Source: Paraburkholderia mimosarum LMG 23256 = NBRC 106338
GTDB taxonomy: Bacteria > Pseudomonadota > Gammaproteobacteria > Burkholderiales > Burkholderiaceae
Assembly (NCBI RefSeq): GCF_000739815.1
Contig: NZ_BBJJ01000035.1
Location: forward strand, 1 to 64,000
Direction of reading: 5' to 3'
DNA: 64,000 nt
The position numbers and the translations under genes are program-made. Shown here piece by piece: positions 54,560 to 62,935 of this stretch. Position 1 is the stretch's first letter. Each line of letters opens with the position of its first letter. The notes below the pieces were generated by a model. The model saw only the letters and a program-made list of their open reading frames with translations. It did not search any database and had not been told where the DNA came from.

Positions 54560-54838
54560 ATGTATTTAGTCGGTGACTACTTTGTCGAGTGCCTCACGAA
54601 CCACATACCGCGTGACGGATGGGCGGGAACGGCGCGCATCACCAGGCGGGATGACTGGAAAAAACCGGCGGAAGTCCCGAAGGCGCTGTTCGTTGGACTC
54701 CCGGACTGCCCGACGAAACGAGAGGCCGAGCAGGCCGCGATTCGATGGGCGCGCGAACGCGTGCTCAAACACAGGGACATCATCGAGAAAGCGCTCGAAG
54801 ACGGTTGCTTCAACGGCGCTGCCGAAGGCCGTGATTAG
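54560..54838 (+). CDS. hypothetical protein (92 aa)
   Basis: Not recognised. A small alpha/beta protein: MYLVGDYFVECLTNHIPRDG, TARITRRDD, then KREAEQAAIRWARERVLKHR. The layout (strands then a helix with AEQAAIRWAR) resembles other small Burkholderia hypothetical proteins. The ATG at 54560 has GGAG 7 bases upstream. Confidence 0.6.
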   Translation: MYLVGDYFVECLTNHIPRDGWAGTARITRRDDWKKPAEVPKALFVGLPDCPTKREAEQAAIRWARERVLKHRDIIEKALEDGCFNGAAEGRD

Positions 54839-54972
54839 TCCCTGCCTGGATGCCGAAGCCTCGACGCTCACGGATTCGCCCGAGCCGCCACCTCAGTGCG
54901 AATGAGACATGCCCTCGGGACGTGAACGTCACCGTCTGCCTGCACTGCGTGCATCGCGGTGGGCGAACTCAT

Positions 54973-55374
54973 CTACTGGGGCGACGGGGCATTCAGAAGC
55001 TTGCTCAACGGCTTCAATGGGCCGATTGGCAGGAGCGAGAATGTCATCAAGTGCGCCTTTCCCAACGGAAGCGCCTCGAGCATTTCATGCGCTTGAGCGA
55101 CATCCGTGACGTTCAGGATGAACACCACGCCGGCCCTGTCTTGCAGCGAATACCACTGATCGATTTTGCCCTCGAGATAGCGTTGCGCCGTCTCCCGAAC
55201 TTCGTCCGGAAGCATGTGTTGGACGAGTTGCATGTCCGTGCCCGGAGCAAAGGTGCCAATCGCCAATATCTTCGTGGTTGGCGTGGCGGGCATAGTCGTG
55301 ACTTGTGCCATGGAGACTCCCGTAGAAGCGATCAGCACAGCGGCTGTCGTCAAGTCAAGAAGCAGGCGTTTCAT
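54973..55374 (-). CDS. secreted protein, possible muconolactone-isomerase-like fold
   Basis: A 133-residue protein with a signal peptide (LLLDLTTAAVLIASTGVSMA, then Q) and a compact domain KILAIGTFAPGTDMQLVQHM, YLEGKIDQWYSLQDRAGVVF, LEALPLGKAHLMTFSLLPIG. The end resembles dimeric ferredoxin-like proteins such as muconolactone isomerase relatives. Its start overlaps the stop of the NTF2-like gene by ATGA. Third gene of a three-gene minus operon. Role unknown. Confidence 0.65.
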   Translation of the reverse strand: MKRLLLDLTTAAVLIASTGVSMAQVTTMPATPTTKILAIGTFAPGTDMQLVQHMLPDEVRETAQRYLEGKIDQWYSLQDRAGVVFILNVTDVAQAHEMLEALPLGKAHLMTFSLLPIGPLKPLSKLLNAPSPQ

Positions 55375-55796
55375 CGTTCGAGCGCCGCGGCTTCCGGTCC
55401 CGTCAGATAGCGATCGCGAAAGCGCTCGTCGACGAGCTCTCCCATCCGTTTCGAGAACAGCAGCGCTGCCTCGAGCGGGCGATGATTGATGACCACCGAA
55501 TCCGTCTCGCCCTGTTCGTTCAGATGCGCGATGAGCACGGTTTCGATCGGCACGCCCTGGATCTGCGAACGATAGGACTCCAGATATAAACCGTTGCCGA
55601 TTTCGCCCTTGTAGCTGTGATGCTGGAATTCGTAGAGCGAGGCCGCGTGTTTGATCACGGAAAGAATATCGGCGCGGCCCTCGATCGGACGCTTCAGGAC
55701 GGTGGCTTCGAGCGTCGCGTTTTCGGCAAGCCTCGCCAGCCACAGCGGCGGACCGCCAACGGGCCCGAGCACGGGGGCTGTGTCGTTGAATTTCAT
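55371..55796 (-). CDS. NTF2/SnoaL-like protein
   Basis: A 141-residue NTF2-fold protein: LARLAENATLEATVLKRPIE, GRADILSVIKHAASLY, VLIAHLNEQGETDSVVINHR. The fold serves many small-molecule enzymes (isomerases, cyclases), and no catalytic set can be assigned. Middle gene of the operon, 16 bp after the tautomerase-like gene. Confidence 0.75.
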   Translation of the reverse strand: MKFNDTAPVLGPVGGPPLWLARLAENATLEATVLKRPIEGRADILSVIKHAASLYEFQHHSYKGEIGNGLYLESYRSQIQGVPIETVLIAHLNEQGETDSVVINHRPLEAALLFSKRMGELVDERFRDRYLTGPEAAALER

Positions 55797-55812
55797 GTCG
55801 GGTGCTCCTGTT

Positions 55813-56349
55813 TTAGGGTTTGCTCGTCGTGCCTGCGCGGGCGGCATCGAGCGTGGCTTCGAGGATGACGCGCGCCTTTTCGAGCCGGCGACGCGCGAGG
55901 CGTTCTGCGCCCGCACCACGCTCGGACTCGCCCGCCAGCAGCGCATGAATATCGGGCAGCGTCCAGATCGCGCCGCGCGTCCCCCAGGCGCCTTCCGGTA
56001 TCTCGGTCGGGAAGACCCAGACGCGCGGCGCGACGTCGTCGAACGCGCGGCCCTCCGCGCGCGCCACGGCTTCAGTAACGGCTCTAACGAGCGCGCGACG
56101 TGATTCGTCGGTGTATTGGCCTTCAGGTACGGACGGAATGATCCGGTAGCGCATGGTGTTCGTACGCTCACCGCCGATATAGATCGCAGCAGGCCGATGA
56201 AGATGAAACACGGTCACACGCTGCGCGATCGGATTGGCGGGATCGTACCCTTCCGCCTTGATGAGGATGTCGGTCAGTTCCTTGACGAGACGCGCTTCGC
56301 CCTCGGGCGTCAAGGCGTCTTCGGGCCACAGTGCATCGATCATCGGCAT
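55813..56349 (-). CDS. tautomerase-superfamily-like protein
   Basis: A 178-residue protein beginning MPMIDALWPEDALTPEGEAR, so Pro would be N-terminal after Met removal, as in tautomerases and related enzymes with a catalytic Pro1. ILIKAEGYDPANPIA, HRPAAIYIGGERTNTMRYRI and a second half with SRRALVRAVTEAVARAEG fit a fused two-domain tautomerase. A linker and helical tail follow. First gene of the minus operon, divergent from the AraC/GlxA regulator. Confidence 0.7.
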   Translation of the reverse strand: MPMIDALWPEDALTPEGEARLVKELTDILIKAEGYDPANPIAQRVTVFHLHRPAAIYIGGERTNTMRYRIIPSVPEGQYTDESRRALVRAVTEAVARAEGRAFDDVAPRVWVFPTEIPEGAWGTRGAIWTLPDIHALLAGESERGAGAERLARRRLEKARVILEATLDAARAGTTSKP

Positions 56350-56455
56350 GATGCGGCTCCCGCTTTCGGGTGATGGGATGCCGCCGATGATGAGGGTTTA
56401 CTCGTGCGCCCGGAAGTGGCAGGATCGCCATTATTCAGGGAATTTCGGACACGCA

Positions 56456-57487
56456 ATGGCCATCGTTCGCATCTGGGTCTATGACGGCATCCTCGCATCC
56501 GGCGTCGCGGGGCCTGTCGACGTTTTCAGCGCGGCCAACCAGTTTCACGCGCGCCTGGCTGGCGCGCCATCCGCGCCGCTGTTCGCATGGCGCGTGGAAT
56601 CCCTCGACGGTCAACCGGTCCTGGCTGCGTCGGGCCAGACCATTCACGTCGACGGCAAGATCGATCCGCGCAAAAAAGCCGACGCCATTCTCCTGACGGC
56701 GCCGTTTCTTTCGAACATCGACGCGTTCATCGGGCGCCGCGAGGAGTTGAACGCGCTGTCTTCCGCGCTGCGGCGCCAACGCAAGGCGGGCGCCGTGCTG
56801 GCGGCGTATTGCACGGCCAATTATCTGCTCGCCGAGGCGGGCCTGCTCGATGGCCGCGCCGCCACGACACACTGGGCGCGCGCCGCGGACTTCGCGCGCC
56901 GGTATCCGCGTGTCGAGGTTCGCGCACACGAGCTGATGATCGCGCAAGACGGGATCATGTCGAGCGGTTCCGTGACGTCGTACCTGCATCTCGCCGTGCG
57001 GCTCGTCGAAACATTCGCCGGCGAGGATCTCGCCACGACGGTCGCGAAGGTGCTGCTCATCGACATGAGCCGGACTTCTCAGGCTTCCTATGCAACGCTT
57101 CTCGACGAACATGGGCATACCGATACGCTAGTCGCGCGCGCCCAGCAGCAGATGGAGGCGACGTTGGAGCGGGGATTCCGGTTGAGCGACCTGGCGGCTT
57201 CGCTTGCTGTCAGCGAACGCACGCTCAATCGCCGTTTCAAGGAAGCGCTCGGGCTCGCACCGTTGACGTATCTGCAGAATCTGCGCATCGAGGTCGCGAA
57301 GCGCTTACTGGAAACCCGGCCGATTGCGCTCGAGGCGGTGAGCCAGCAGGTCGGCTATGGCGATATCAGCACATTCAGGCAGTTGTTCAAACGGAAAACC
57401 GGATTGTCGCCCAGCGAATATCAAATGCGGTTTTCGCGCGCCGCGGCGCGCGATAGAAAAGCCGAATCGGGTCGCGACGGCGGCTGA
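56456..57487 (+). CDS. GlxA-type AraC-family transcriptional regulator
   Basis: A 343-residue protein. An N-terminal DJ-1/PfpI (class I glutamine amidotransferase-like) domain (VYDGILASGVAGPVDVFSAA, AVLAAYCTANYLLAEAGLLD) is followed by a C-terminal AraC HTH (RLSDLAASLAVSERTLNRRF, AVSQQVGYGDISTFRQLFKR). The nucleophile position carries Cys (YCTANY). It probably regulates the divergent tautomerase/NTF2 operon 106 bp away. Start at 56456 (MAIVRIWVY). Confidence 0.87.
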   Translation: MAIVRIWVYDGILASGVAGPVDVFSAANQFHARLAGAPSAPLFAWRVESLDGQPVLAASGQTIHVDGKIDPRKKADAILLTAPFLSNIDAFIGRREELNALSSALRRQRKAGAVLAAYCTANYLLAEAGLLDGRAATTHWARAADFARRYPRVEVRAHELMIAQDGIMSSGSVTSYLHLAVRLVETFAGEDLATTVAKVLLIDMSRTSQASYATLLDEHGHTDTLVARAQQQMEATLERGFRLSDLAASLAVSERTLNRRFKEALGLAPLTYLQNLRIEVAKRLLETRPIALEAVSQQVGYGDISTFRQLFKRKTGLSPSEYQMRFSRAAARDRKAESGRDGG

Positions 57488-57551
57488 GGCCTCGCACGAT
57501 CTCGCGGGACCATTGCGCCACCATCCTCCACACCGTTCTTTTGTATCTCAA

Positions 57552-57576
57552 CGTATCTACCGTATCCGGAGATACG
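57552..57576. promoter_or_regulatory. CGTATC repeats upstream of the MarR gene
   Basis: CGTATC at 57552-57557 and 57561-57566 in direct repeat 9 bp apart, then the inverted GATACG at 57571-57576. The second and third form a perfect dyad around CGGA. It lies in the 204-bp spacer between the AraC/GlxA gene and the MarR gene; a possible regulator site distinct from TGCATATGCA. Confidence 0.5.
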
Positions 57577-57686
57577 CACGCATACGCAAAACCCGCTTTC
57601 GGACATGAGCGGGATACGTTCGTCCGCTCAAATACGCCCATCGCGAGCAAACCGCCGCACCGCAAAAGCTGGGCTGACCGAGGTAG

Positions 57687-57696
57687 TGCATATGCA
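57687..57696. promoter_or_regulatory. TGCATATGCA palindrome over the MarR start codon
   Basis: A perfect 10-bp palindrome whose internal ATG is the MarR start codon. First of three identical copies in the region (others at 58191 and 59325). Confidence 0.6.
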
Positions 57697-58174
57697 AACC
57701 GAGCTGAACGCAACCGTCGAACTGGACCGCACCGCGGACCAACCGCCCAGCAGCCATATCGCGCGCGATTGCCTGATGACGCGCGCCCGGCAGATCTCCC
57801 GAATCCTGACCTCCGTCTATGACGATGCGTTGCGTCCGTTGGGCATCGTGGCGCCGCAGTTCTCATTGCTGGTGCTGATCGCGGAGTTCGGGCCCCTTAG
57901 CCGCTCGGATCTGGGCCGGCGCACTCGACACGAGCGCTCGACGCTGACAAGGAATCTGCAGCCGCTGATCGCACACGGCTGGGTTACCGAGAGCGTCCCG
58001 GCAAGCGATGGCCGTAGCCGCCCGCTGTCGCTCACGCACGAAGGCAAGACGCTGCTGAAAAACGCCGCGTGTGCGTGGTCGGCGGCACAGGGCCACGCGG
58101 CGCGCCTCCTCGGCGAAGACGGCGCCCGCGCTCTCATGAATATCGCGCGCCAATTGCCGCCGTGCATTTCCTGA
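57692..58174 (+). CDS. MarR-family regulator of the nitrilase region
   Basis: A 160-residue MarR protein: helix-turn-helix LSRSDLGRRTRHERSTLTRN then LQPLIAHGWV, wing SVPASDGRSRPLSLTHEG. N-terminal tail of about 25 residues. The ATG at 57692 lies inside a TGCATATGCA palindrome, so DNA binding there would directly block its own expression. The same palindrome precedes the nitrilase and NmrA-like genes. Confidence 0.87.
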   Translation: MQTELNATVELDRTADQPPSSHIARDCLMTRARQISRILTSVYDDALRPLGIVAPQFSLLVLIAEFGPLSRSDLGRRTRHERSTLTRNLQPLIAHGWVTESVPASDGRSRPLSLTHEGKTLLKNAACAWSAAQGHAARLLGEDGARALMNIARQLPPCIS

Positions 58175-58189
58175 AATTTTCGCTCGATG

Positions 58190-58201
58190 TTGCATATGCA
58201 A
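58190..58201. promoter_or_regulatory. TTGCATATGCAA palindrome upstream of the nitrilase gene
   Basis: A perfect 12-bp palindrome containing TGCATATGCA, 45 bp before the GTG start of the nitrilase and just past the MarR stop. Confidence 0.65.
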
Positions 58202-58246
58202 GATCGGCCAACGCCTGGCGTTCCCCCCTCGTCAAAGGAGTCTGTT

Positions 58247-59239
58247 GTGAAAGTCGTCAAAGCCGCCGCAGTCCAGTTCAGCCCCGTGCTCTATAGCCGC
58301 GAAGCCACCGTCGCCAAGGTCGTGCAAAAGATCCACGAACTCGGCCAGAAAGGCGTGCAGTTCGCCACCTTCCCCGAAACGGTGGTGCCTTATTACCCAT
58401 ACTTTGCCGCCGTCCAGACGGGCATCGAGCTTCTTTCGGGCACCGAACATTTGCGCCTCCTCGAACAGGCGGTGACAGTGCCGTCCGCGGCGACCGAAGC
58501 GATCGGCGAAGCCGCGCGAAAAGCCGGCATGGTCGTGTCCATTGGCGTCAACGAGCGCGACGGCGGCACGCTGTACAACACGCAATTGCTCTTCGATGCC
58601 GACGGCACGCTGATCCAGCGCCGCCGCAAGATCACGCCGACGCATTTCGAACGCATGATCTGGGGCCAGGGAGATGGCTCGGGCTTGCGTGCAGTCGACA
58701 GCGCGGTGGGCCGCATCGGTCAGCTTGCCTGCTTCGAGCACAACAACCCGCTTGCCCGTTACGCGATGATCGCCGACGGCGAGCAGATCCATTCGGCGAT
58801 GTACCCGGGTTCCGCGTTCGGCGAGGGCTTTGCCCAGCGCATGGAAATCAACATCCGCCAGCATGCGCTCGAATCCGGAGCCTTCGTCGTCAATGCCACG
58901 GCGTGGCTCGATGCGGACCAGCAGGCGCAAATCATGAAGGACACCGGTTGTGGAATCGGTCCGATTTCGGGTGGCTGCTTCACCACGATCGTCGCACCTG
59001 ACGGCATGCTGATGGCCGAACCGCTTCGCTCGGGTGAAGGCGTGGTGATCGTCGATCTCGACTTCACGCAGATCGACCGGCGCAAAATGCTGATGGATGC
59101 GGCGGGCCACTACAACCGCCCCGAACTGCTGAGTTTGATGATCGACCGTACGCCGGCCGCACATGTTCATGAACGCGCTTCGCACCCGGCGGTCGTGGAC
59201 GACCCTCGTTCCGACGATCTACGCGCCGAGGCCATATAA
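58247..59239 (+). CDS. nitrilase (carbon-nitrogen hydrolase family)
   Basis: A 330-residue nitrilase with the Glu-Lys-Cys triad: Glu44 (FPETVVPYYPY), Lys128 (RRRKITPTH) and Cys162 (QLACFEHNNPLARY). The usual Trp after the Cys is Phe here. It converts nitriles to acids and ammonia, by analogy with Nit6803-type or arylacetonitrilases. The start is GTG at 58247, with AAGGAG 6 bases upstream. Next in line are the NmrA-like reductase and epoxide hydrolase; the natural substrate is unknown. Confidence 0.9.
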   Translation: MKVVKAAAVQFSPVLYSREATVAKVVQKIHELGQKGVQFATFPETVVPYYPYFAAVQTGIELLSGTEHLRLLEQAVTVPSAATEAIGEAARKAGMVVSIGVNERDGGTLYNTQLLFDADGTLIQRRRKITPTHFERMIWGQGDGSGLRAVDSAVGRIGQLACFEHNNPLARYAMIADGEQIHSAMYPGSAFGEGFAQRMEINIRQHALESGAFVVNATAWLDADQQAQIMKDTGCGIGPISGGCFTTIVAPDGMLMAEPLRSGEGVVIVDLDFTQIDRRKMLMDAAGHYNRPELLSLMIDRTPAAHVHERASHPAVVDDPRSDDLRAEAI

Positions 59240-59324
59240 CCTCGCCCGGCATTTTGCAGAGCACAGGCGCATGATGCGCTGGTCATCGCGTTGATCGACG
59301 CATCTACATTTTTATGCATTAGTG

Positions 59325-59334
59325 TGCATATGCA
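59325..59334. promoter_or_regulatory. TGCATATGCA palindrome upstream of the NmrA-like gene
   Basis: Third identical copy, 40 bp before the ATG at 59375, flanked by further ATGCAT repeats (59314 and 59342 region). AT-rich spacer, likely promoter. Confidence 0.65.
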
Positions 59335-59374
59335 TACATAAATGCATTCAATCTTCTTATGAAAGGTATCGGAT

Positions 59375-60307
59375 ATGACAACGAAACCAGCCCATGACCG
59401 CCCCATTCTCGTGACGGGCGCCGGAGGCGCGATCGGTGGGATCGGCCGCAACGTGACAACGTCATTGCTCGCGAAAGGCTATAAGGTGCGGGCGCTGGTC
59501 CGCAAGGAAGACGATCGCGCGAACGAGTTGCGCCGCCTTGGCGCCGAGGTCGTGGTCGGCGATCTGACCGACCTGGCCTCGCTGCACCGCGCGATCGAAG
59601 GCTGTTCGCGCGTCTATTTCGGCATGTCGGTATCCCCGGCGTATCTCGAAGCGACCGTCAATTTTGCTGCCGTGGCGCGCCATCATGGCGTCGAAGCCAT
59701 CGTGAACATGTCGCAGATGACCGTCACGGAAATGAGCATCACCGAGACGACCGACAGCCCTCAGCACAAGTTGCACTGGCTTGCCGAGCAGGTTTTGCAG
59801 TGGTCGGGGCTGCCCGTCGTCACCGTACGGCCCACGGCGTTTCTCGAGAGCTTCTTCCTCACGCTCGGCGCGGCCGGCGTGCGCGATCACGACGAACTCG
59901 CATTGCCGCTCGGCAATAGCAAGACATCGCCCATTTCGGCCGTCGACGTCGCGAACGCGGTCTCCGTGATTCTCGAAGACCCGGCGCCTCACATCGGCAA
60001 GATCTATAACCTGACCGGCCTCGAATCGACGGATCTCGAGCAGGCCGCGCGCATCTTTTCGCAGGTGCTCGGTCGGCCCATCCGTTACCGGAATGTGCCG
60101 GTCGCGCCGTGGTCGGACAAGCTGCGCGAACTGGGCATTCCCGCTCACGTCGTCGACCACCTGGCCGTGATGGCGGACCTGCACGCTCAGGGACGATACG
60201 ACCGCATGACCAACGACCTGTTCGAACTCACGGGCCGCAAGCCCATGAGCATGGACGACTTCGTGAGACTCCACATCGCGGACTTCACGCGCAACGAATC
60301 ACGCTGA
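59375..60307 (+). CDS. NmrA-like NAD(P)-binding reductase (atypical SDR)
   Basis: A 310-residue protein: dinucleotide loop LVTGAGGAIGGIGRNVT (a GxxGxxGxxG variant with an extra Gly pair), LVRKEDDRANELRRLGAEVV, IVNMSQMTV and VTVRPTAFLESFF. NmrA/HSCARG relatives act as redox sensors or isoflavone-reductase-type enzymes; which applies here is unknown. 22 bp before the epoxide-hydrolase gene, so probably one transcript. Confidence 0.85.
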   Translation: MTTKPAHDRPILVTGAGGAIGGIGRNVTTSLLAKGYKVRALVRKEDDRANELRRLGAEVVVGDLTDLASLHRAIEGCSRVYFGMSVSPAYLEATVNFAAVARHHGVEAIVNMSQMTVTEMSITETTDSPQHKLHWLAEQVLQWSGLPVVTVRPTAFLESFFLTLGAAGVRDHDELALPLGNSKTSPISAVDVANAVSVILEDPAPHIGKIYNLTGLESTDLEQAARIFSQVLGRPIRYRNVPVAPWSDKLRELGIPAHVVDHLAVMADLHAQGRYDRMTNDLFELTGRKPMSMDDFVRLHIADFTRNESR

Positions 60308-60329
60308 TCCGGGTCAGGAAACCGATCTC

Positions 60330-61682
60330 ATGTCCAAAGACACGCCCCAATACTCGTCGCGCCGGCAGTTTGTCGGCGTGGCCGCCGCGGCGCTCGCGGC
60401 AGGCTCGCTGAGCCGGCTCGCCTTCGCAGAAACGAGCCCGGCAAACGGCAGCATCATCGAACCCGCGAACGGCGACAAGACGGCGATCCGGCCGTTCCGC
60501 GTTCACGTTCCCGAATCGCAGCTCATCGATATGCGGCGACGCATCAAGGCCACGCGCTGGCCGGATCGCGAAACGGTGCCCGACGAATCGCAGGGCATCC
60601 AGCTCGCCTCCATTCAGGGACTCGCGCAATATTGGGCAACGGGCTACGACTGGCGCAAATGCGAGGCGCGGCTGAATTCCTTGCCGCAGTTCATCACCGA
60701 AATCGACGGACTCGATATTCACTTCATCCATGTGCGGTCGAAGCACGAAAACGCGATGCCGTTGATCGTGACCCACGGCTGGCCGGGCTCGGTCATCGAA
60801 CAGTTCAAGATCATCGATCCGCTCGTCAATCCGACTGCCTACGGTGCACCGGCAACGGACGCCTTTCATCTCGTGATCCCCTCATTGCCCGGTTACGGGT
60901 TTTCGGCGAGACCGACCACAACGGGCTGGGGACCGGAGCGCACCGCGCGCGCGTGGGTCACACTGATGAAACGCCTGGGCTATGAGCGCTTTGCTTCGCA
61001 AGGCGGCGATCTCGGCGGGATTGTCACGAACGTCATGGCCAAACAGGCGCCACCCGAACTGATCGGCATTCATGTGAATTTTCCGGCGTCGGTTCCGGCC
61101 GACATGCTCAAGTCGCTTGTCGCGGGCGATCCGACGCCCGCTGGCCTGTCGGATGAGGAAAAGCATGCGTATGAGCAACTGAGCGCGAACTTCAAGAGAA
61201 AGCGCGGATACGCCCTGGAAATGGGCACGCGCCCGCAGACGCTGTACGGACTCGCCGACTCGCCCGTCGCGCTGGCTGCCTGGCTGCTCGACCACGGCGA
61301 CGGCTACGGCCAGCCCGCAGCGGCGCTGAGCGCAGCCGTGCTCGGCCATCCCGTGAACGGTCATTCGGCAGGCGCGCTCACACGAGACGACATACTCGAC
61401 GACATCACGCTTTACTGGCTGACCAACACCGGTATTTCGGCGGCGCGCTTCTATTGGGAGTCGCACGCGAACTTCTTCCTCGCGGCAGACGTCAACGTGC
61501 CGGCCGCTGTGAGCGCTTTTCCGGGAGAGAACTACCAGGCGCCGAAGAGCTGGACCGAACAGGCTTACCACAACCTGATTTATTTCAACAAACCCGAAAC
61601 GGGCGGCCACTTCGCGGCATGGGAACAACCGATGATCTTCGCGAACGAAGTGCGCGCGGGGTTGAGGCCGTTGCGCACATAA
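60330..61682 (+). CDS. exported epoxide hydrolase (EphB/juvenile-hormone-type, alpha/beta hydrolase)
   Basis: A 450-residue protein. A twin-arginine signal (SSRRQFVGVAAAALAAGS) precedes the EHN lid domain (FRVHVPESQLIDMRRRIKAT) and the alpha/beta hydrolase core: oxyanion HGWPGS (149-154), nucleophile Asp227 (SQGGDLGG), and a C-terminal GGHFAAWEQP with the catalytic His. Epoxide hydrolases open epoxides to diols. Tat export of a cofactor-free enzyme is notable. It likely follows the NmrA-like gene on one transcript. Confidence 0.88.
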   Translation: MSKDTPQYSSRRQFVGVAAAALAAGSLSRLAFAETSPANGSIIEPANGDKTAIRPFRVHVPESQLIDMRRRIKATRWPDRETVPDESQGIQLASIQGLAQYWATGYDWRKCEARLNSLPQFITEIDGLDIHFIHVRSKHENAMPLIVTHGWPGSVIEQFKIIDPLVNPTAYGAPATDAFHLVIPSLPGYGFSARPTTTGWGPERTARAWVTLMKRLGYERFASQGGDLGGIVTNVMAKQAPPELIGIHVNFPASVPADMLKSLVAGDPTPAGLSDEEKHAYEQLSANFKRKRGYALEMGTRPQTLYGLADSPVALAAWLLDHGDGYGQPAAALSAAVLGHPVNGHSAGALTRDDILDDITLYWLTNTGISAARFYWESHANFFLAADVNVPAAVSAFPGENYQAPKSWTEQAYHNLIYFNKPETGGHFAAWEQPMIFANEVRAGLRPLRT

Positions 61683-61828
61683 GGCATGAAGCGCTCCGGC
61701 GTGCAAGGTCCGGCGCACGTTTCGAGGGCGCATGTCCGAAACACCCTCGAAACTGGCACGATTGCCACTCCCGCTCGCATCGCTAAAGCCCGACAATCAA
61801 CCGATCTTCCATTTCTGGAAACCCGAAC

Positions 61829-62461
61829 ATGACCGGAAACGCCTTTTTCCCGGCAAACCTGCTGCTTGCTTATGCAGCGTATTTCGTCGGCACGGCGAGT
61901 CCCGGGCCGAGCAACCTTGCGATTATTTCCATAGCGGCGAGTCACGGCCGAAAAGCGGCGTTGATGTTCGCACTCGGTGTCATCTCGGGGTCGATGTTCT
62001 GGGCGACGGTGGCAGCGCTGGGCGTGTCGGCGGCCCTGGTCGCATGGTCGCAGTTCATCATTGCAGTCAAGGTTTTCGGCGGCCTCTATCTCTTGTGGCT
62101 CGCCTTCAAATCTGGGCGCAATGCGCTCTCGAGTTCAATCGAATCCGGAATCCAGGTGGAGCAAAGGCCCACATTGAAGCGTGTCTACTGCCGCGGCGCG
62201 ACGCTCCATCTCACTAACCCGAAAGCGATCCTCGTATGGGTTTCCATCGTTGCGCTTTCGTCGAACAGCACGGGATCGGCCCACAGTGCGTTAATTGCAG
62301 GTTGTGCGGCCATCGGATGTCTGGTGTTCGGCGCCTATGCAGTACTGTTTTCGACGCACACGGCTCGCAGGTGGTACGTGCGAACCCGTCGCGCCCTGGA
62401 AGGATGCCTGGCCGTCGTATTCGGAATTGCCGGCATCAGACTTCTGGCGTCACGTATGTAG
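61829..62461 (+). CDS. LysE/RhtB-family exporter
   Basis: A 210-residue protein with six membrane helices: AAYFVGTASPGPSNLAIISI (PGP motif), AALMFALGVISGSMFWATVA, KVFGGLYLLWLAFKSGRNAL, and TLHLTNPKAILVWVSIVAL. The family exports amino acids or derivatives. Start at 61829 (MTGNAFFP). Isolated gene. Confidence 0.88.
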   Translation: MTGNAFFPANLLLAYAAYFVGTASPGPSNLAIISIAASHGRKAALMFALGVISGSMFWATVAALGVSAALVAWSQFIIAVKVFGGLYLLWLAFKSGRNALSSSIESGIQVEQRPTLKRVYCRGATLHLTNPKAILVWVSIVALSSNSTGSAHSALIAGCAAIGCLVFGAYAVLFSTHTARRWYVRTRRALEGCLAVVFGIAGIRLLASRM

Positions 62462-62532
62462 CTGCGCGGCCGCTACGCCGCGCAGTGTGTCCTGCAAGCA
62501 TGGTGGTTCCGTCCGCACGCAACGATGCGCGG

Positions 62533-62823
62533 TCAGGCAAAGGCAACGTCTTCGAGAAACGTTGCGATGTAGTCGTCGTCCAGCCATCCGGCAACATGCA
62601 TCGACGCCTCGATTCGCTGGATTTCCTTCTGTCCTTTATCGGTGAGGATGGCAATCTGGAGTGCGGCGAGGTACTTCGCACCGATGGGAGGTTTCTGCTC
62701 AACGATCTGCATCAGCCCCTGTGCGCGCAGCGACGTGAAGATTGCCGGTCGCTTGTGCCACGGTATTTGTCGATACAGTGCAAGTCGAAGAGCTTCCAGT
62801 ACAGCGCCATTGCTGAATTCCAT
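62533..62823 (-). CDS. hypothetical protein (96 aa)
   Basis: Not recognised. An alpha-rich small protein: MEFSNGAVLEALRLALYRQI, AAIFTSLRAQGLMQ-like IFTSLRAQGLMQIV, EIQRIEASMHVAGWLDDDYI. The repeated short helices look like a small winged-helix or tetrahelical fold (LxxQGLMQIVEQKPPIG resembles a wing). The start at 62823 has AAGGA 6 bases upstream; an ATG at 62829 is also in frame. Confidence 0.6.
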   Translation of the reverse strand: MEFSNGAVLEALRLALYRQIPWHKRPAIFTSLRAQGLMQIVEQKPPIGAKYLAALQIAILTDKGQKEIQRIEASMHVAGWLDDDYIATFLEDVAFA

Positions 62824-62935
62824 GAGCATCCTTCTGATGGTCGGCTGAAACGTCCTGCCCGAACACGTACCGTAACACATGGAACGGCTCCGCACGATGA
62901 CACGCCAAAAAACCTTTCATTGCCGGCGTTTGATG

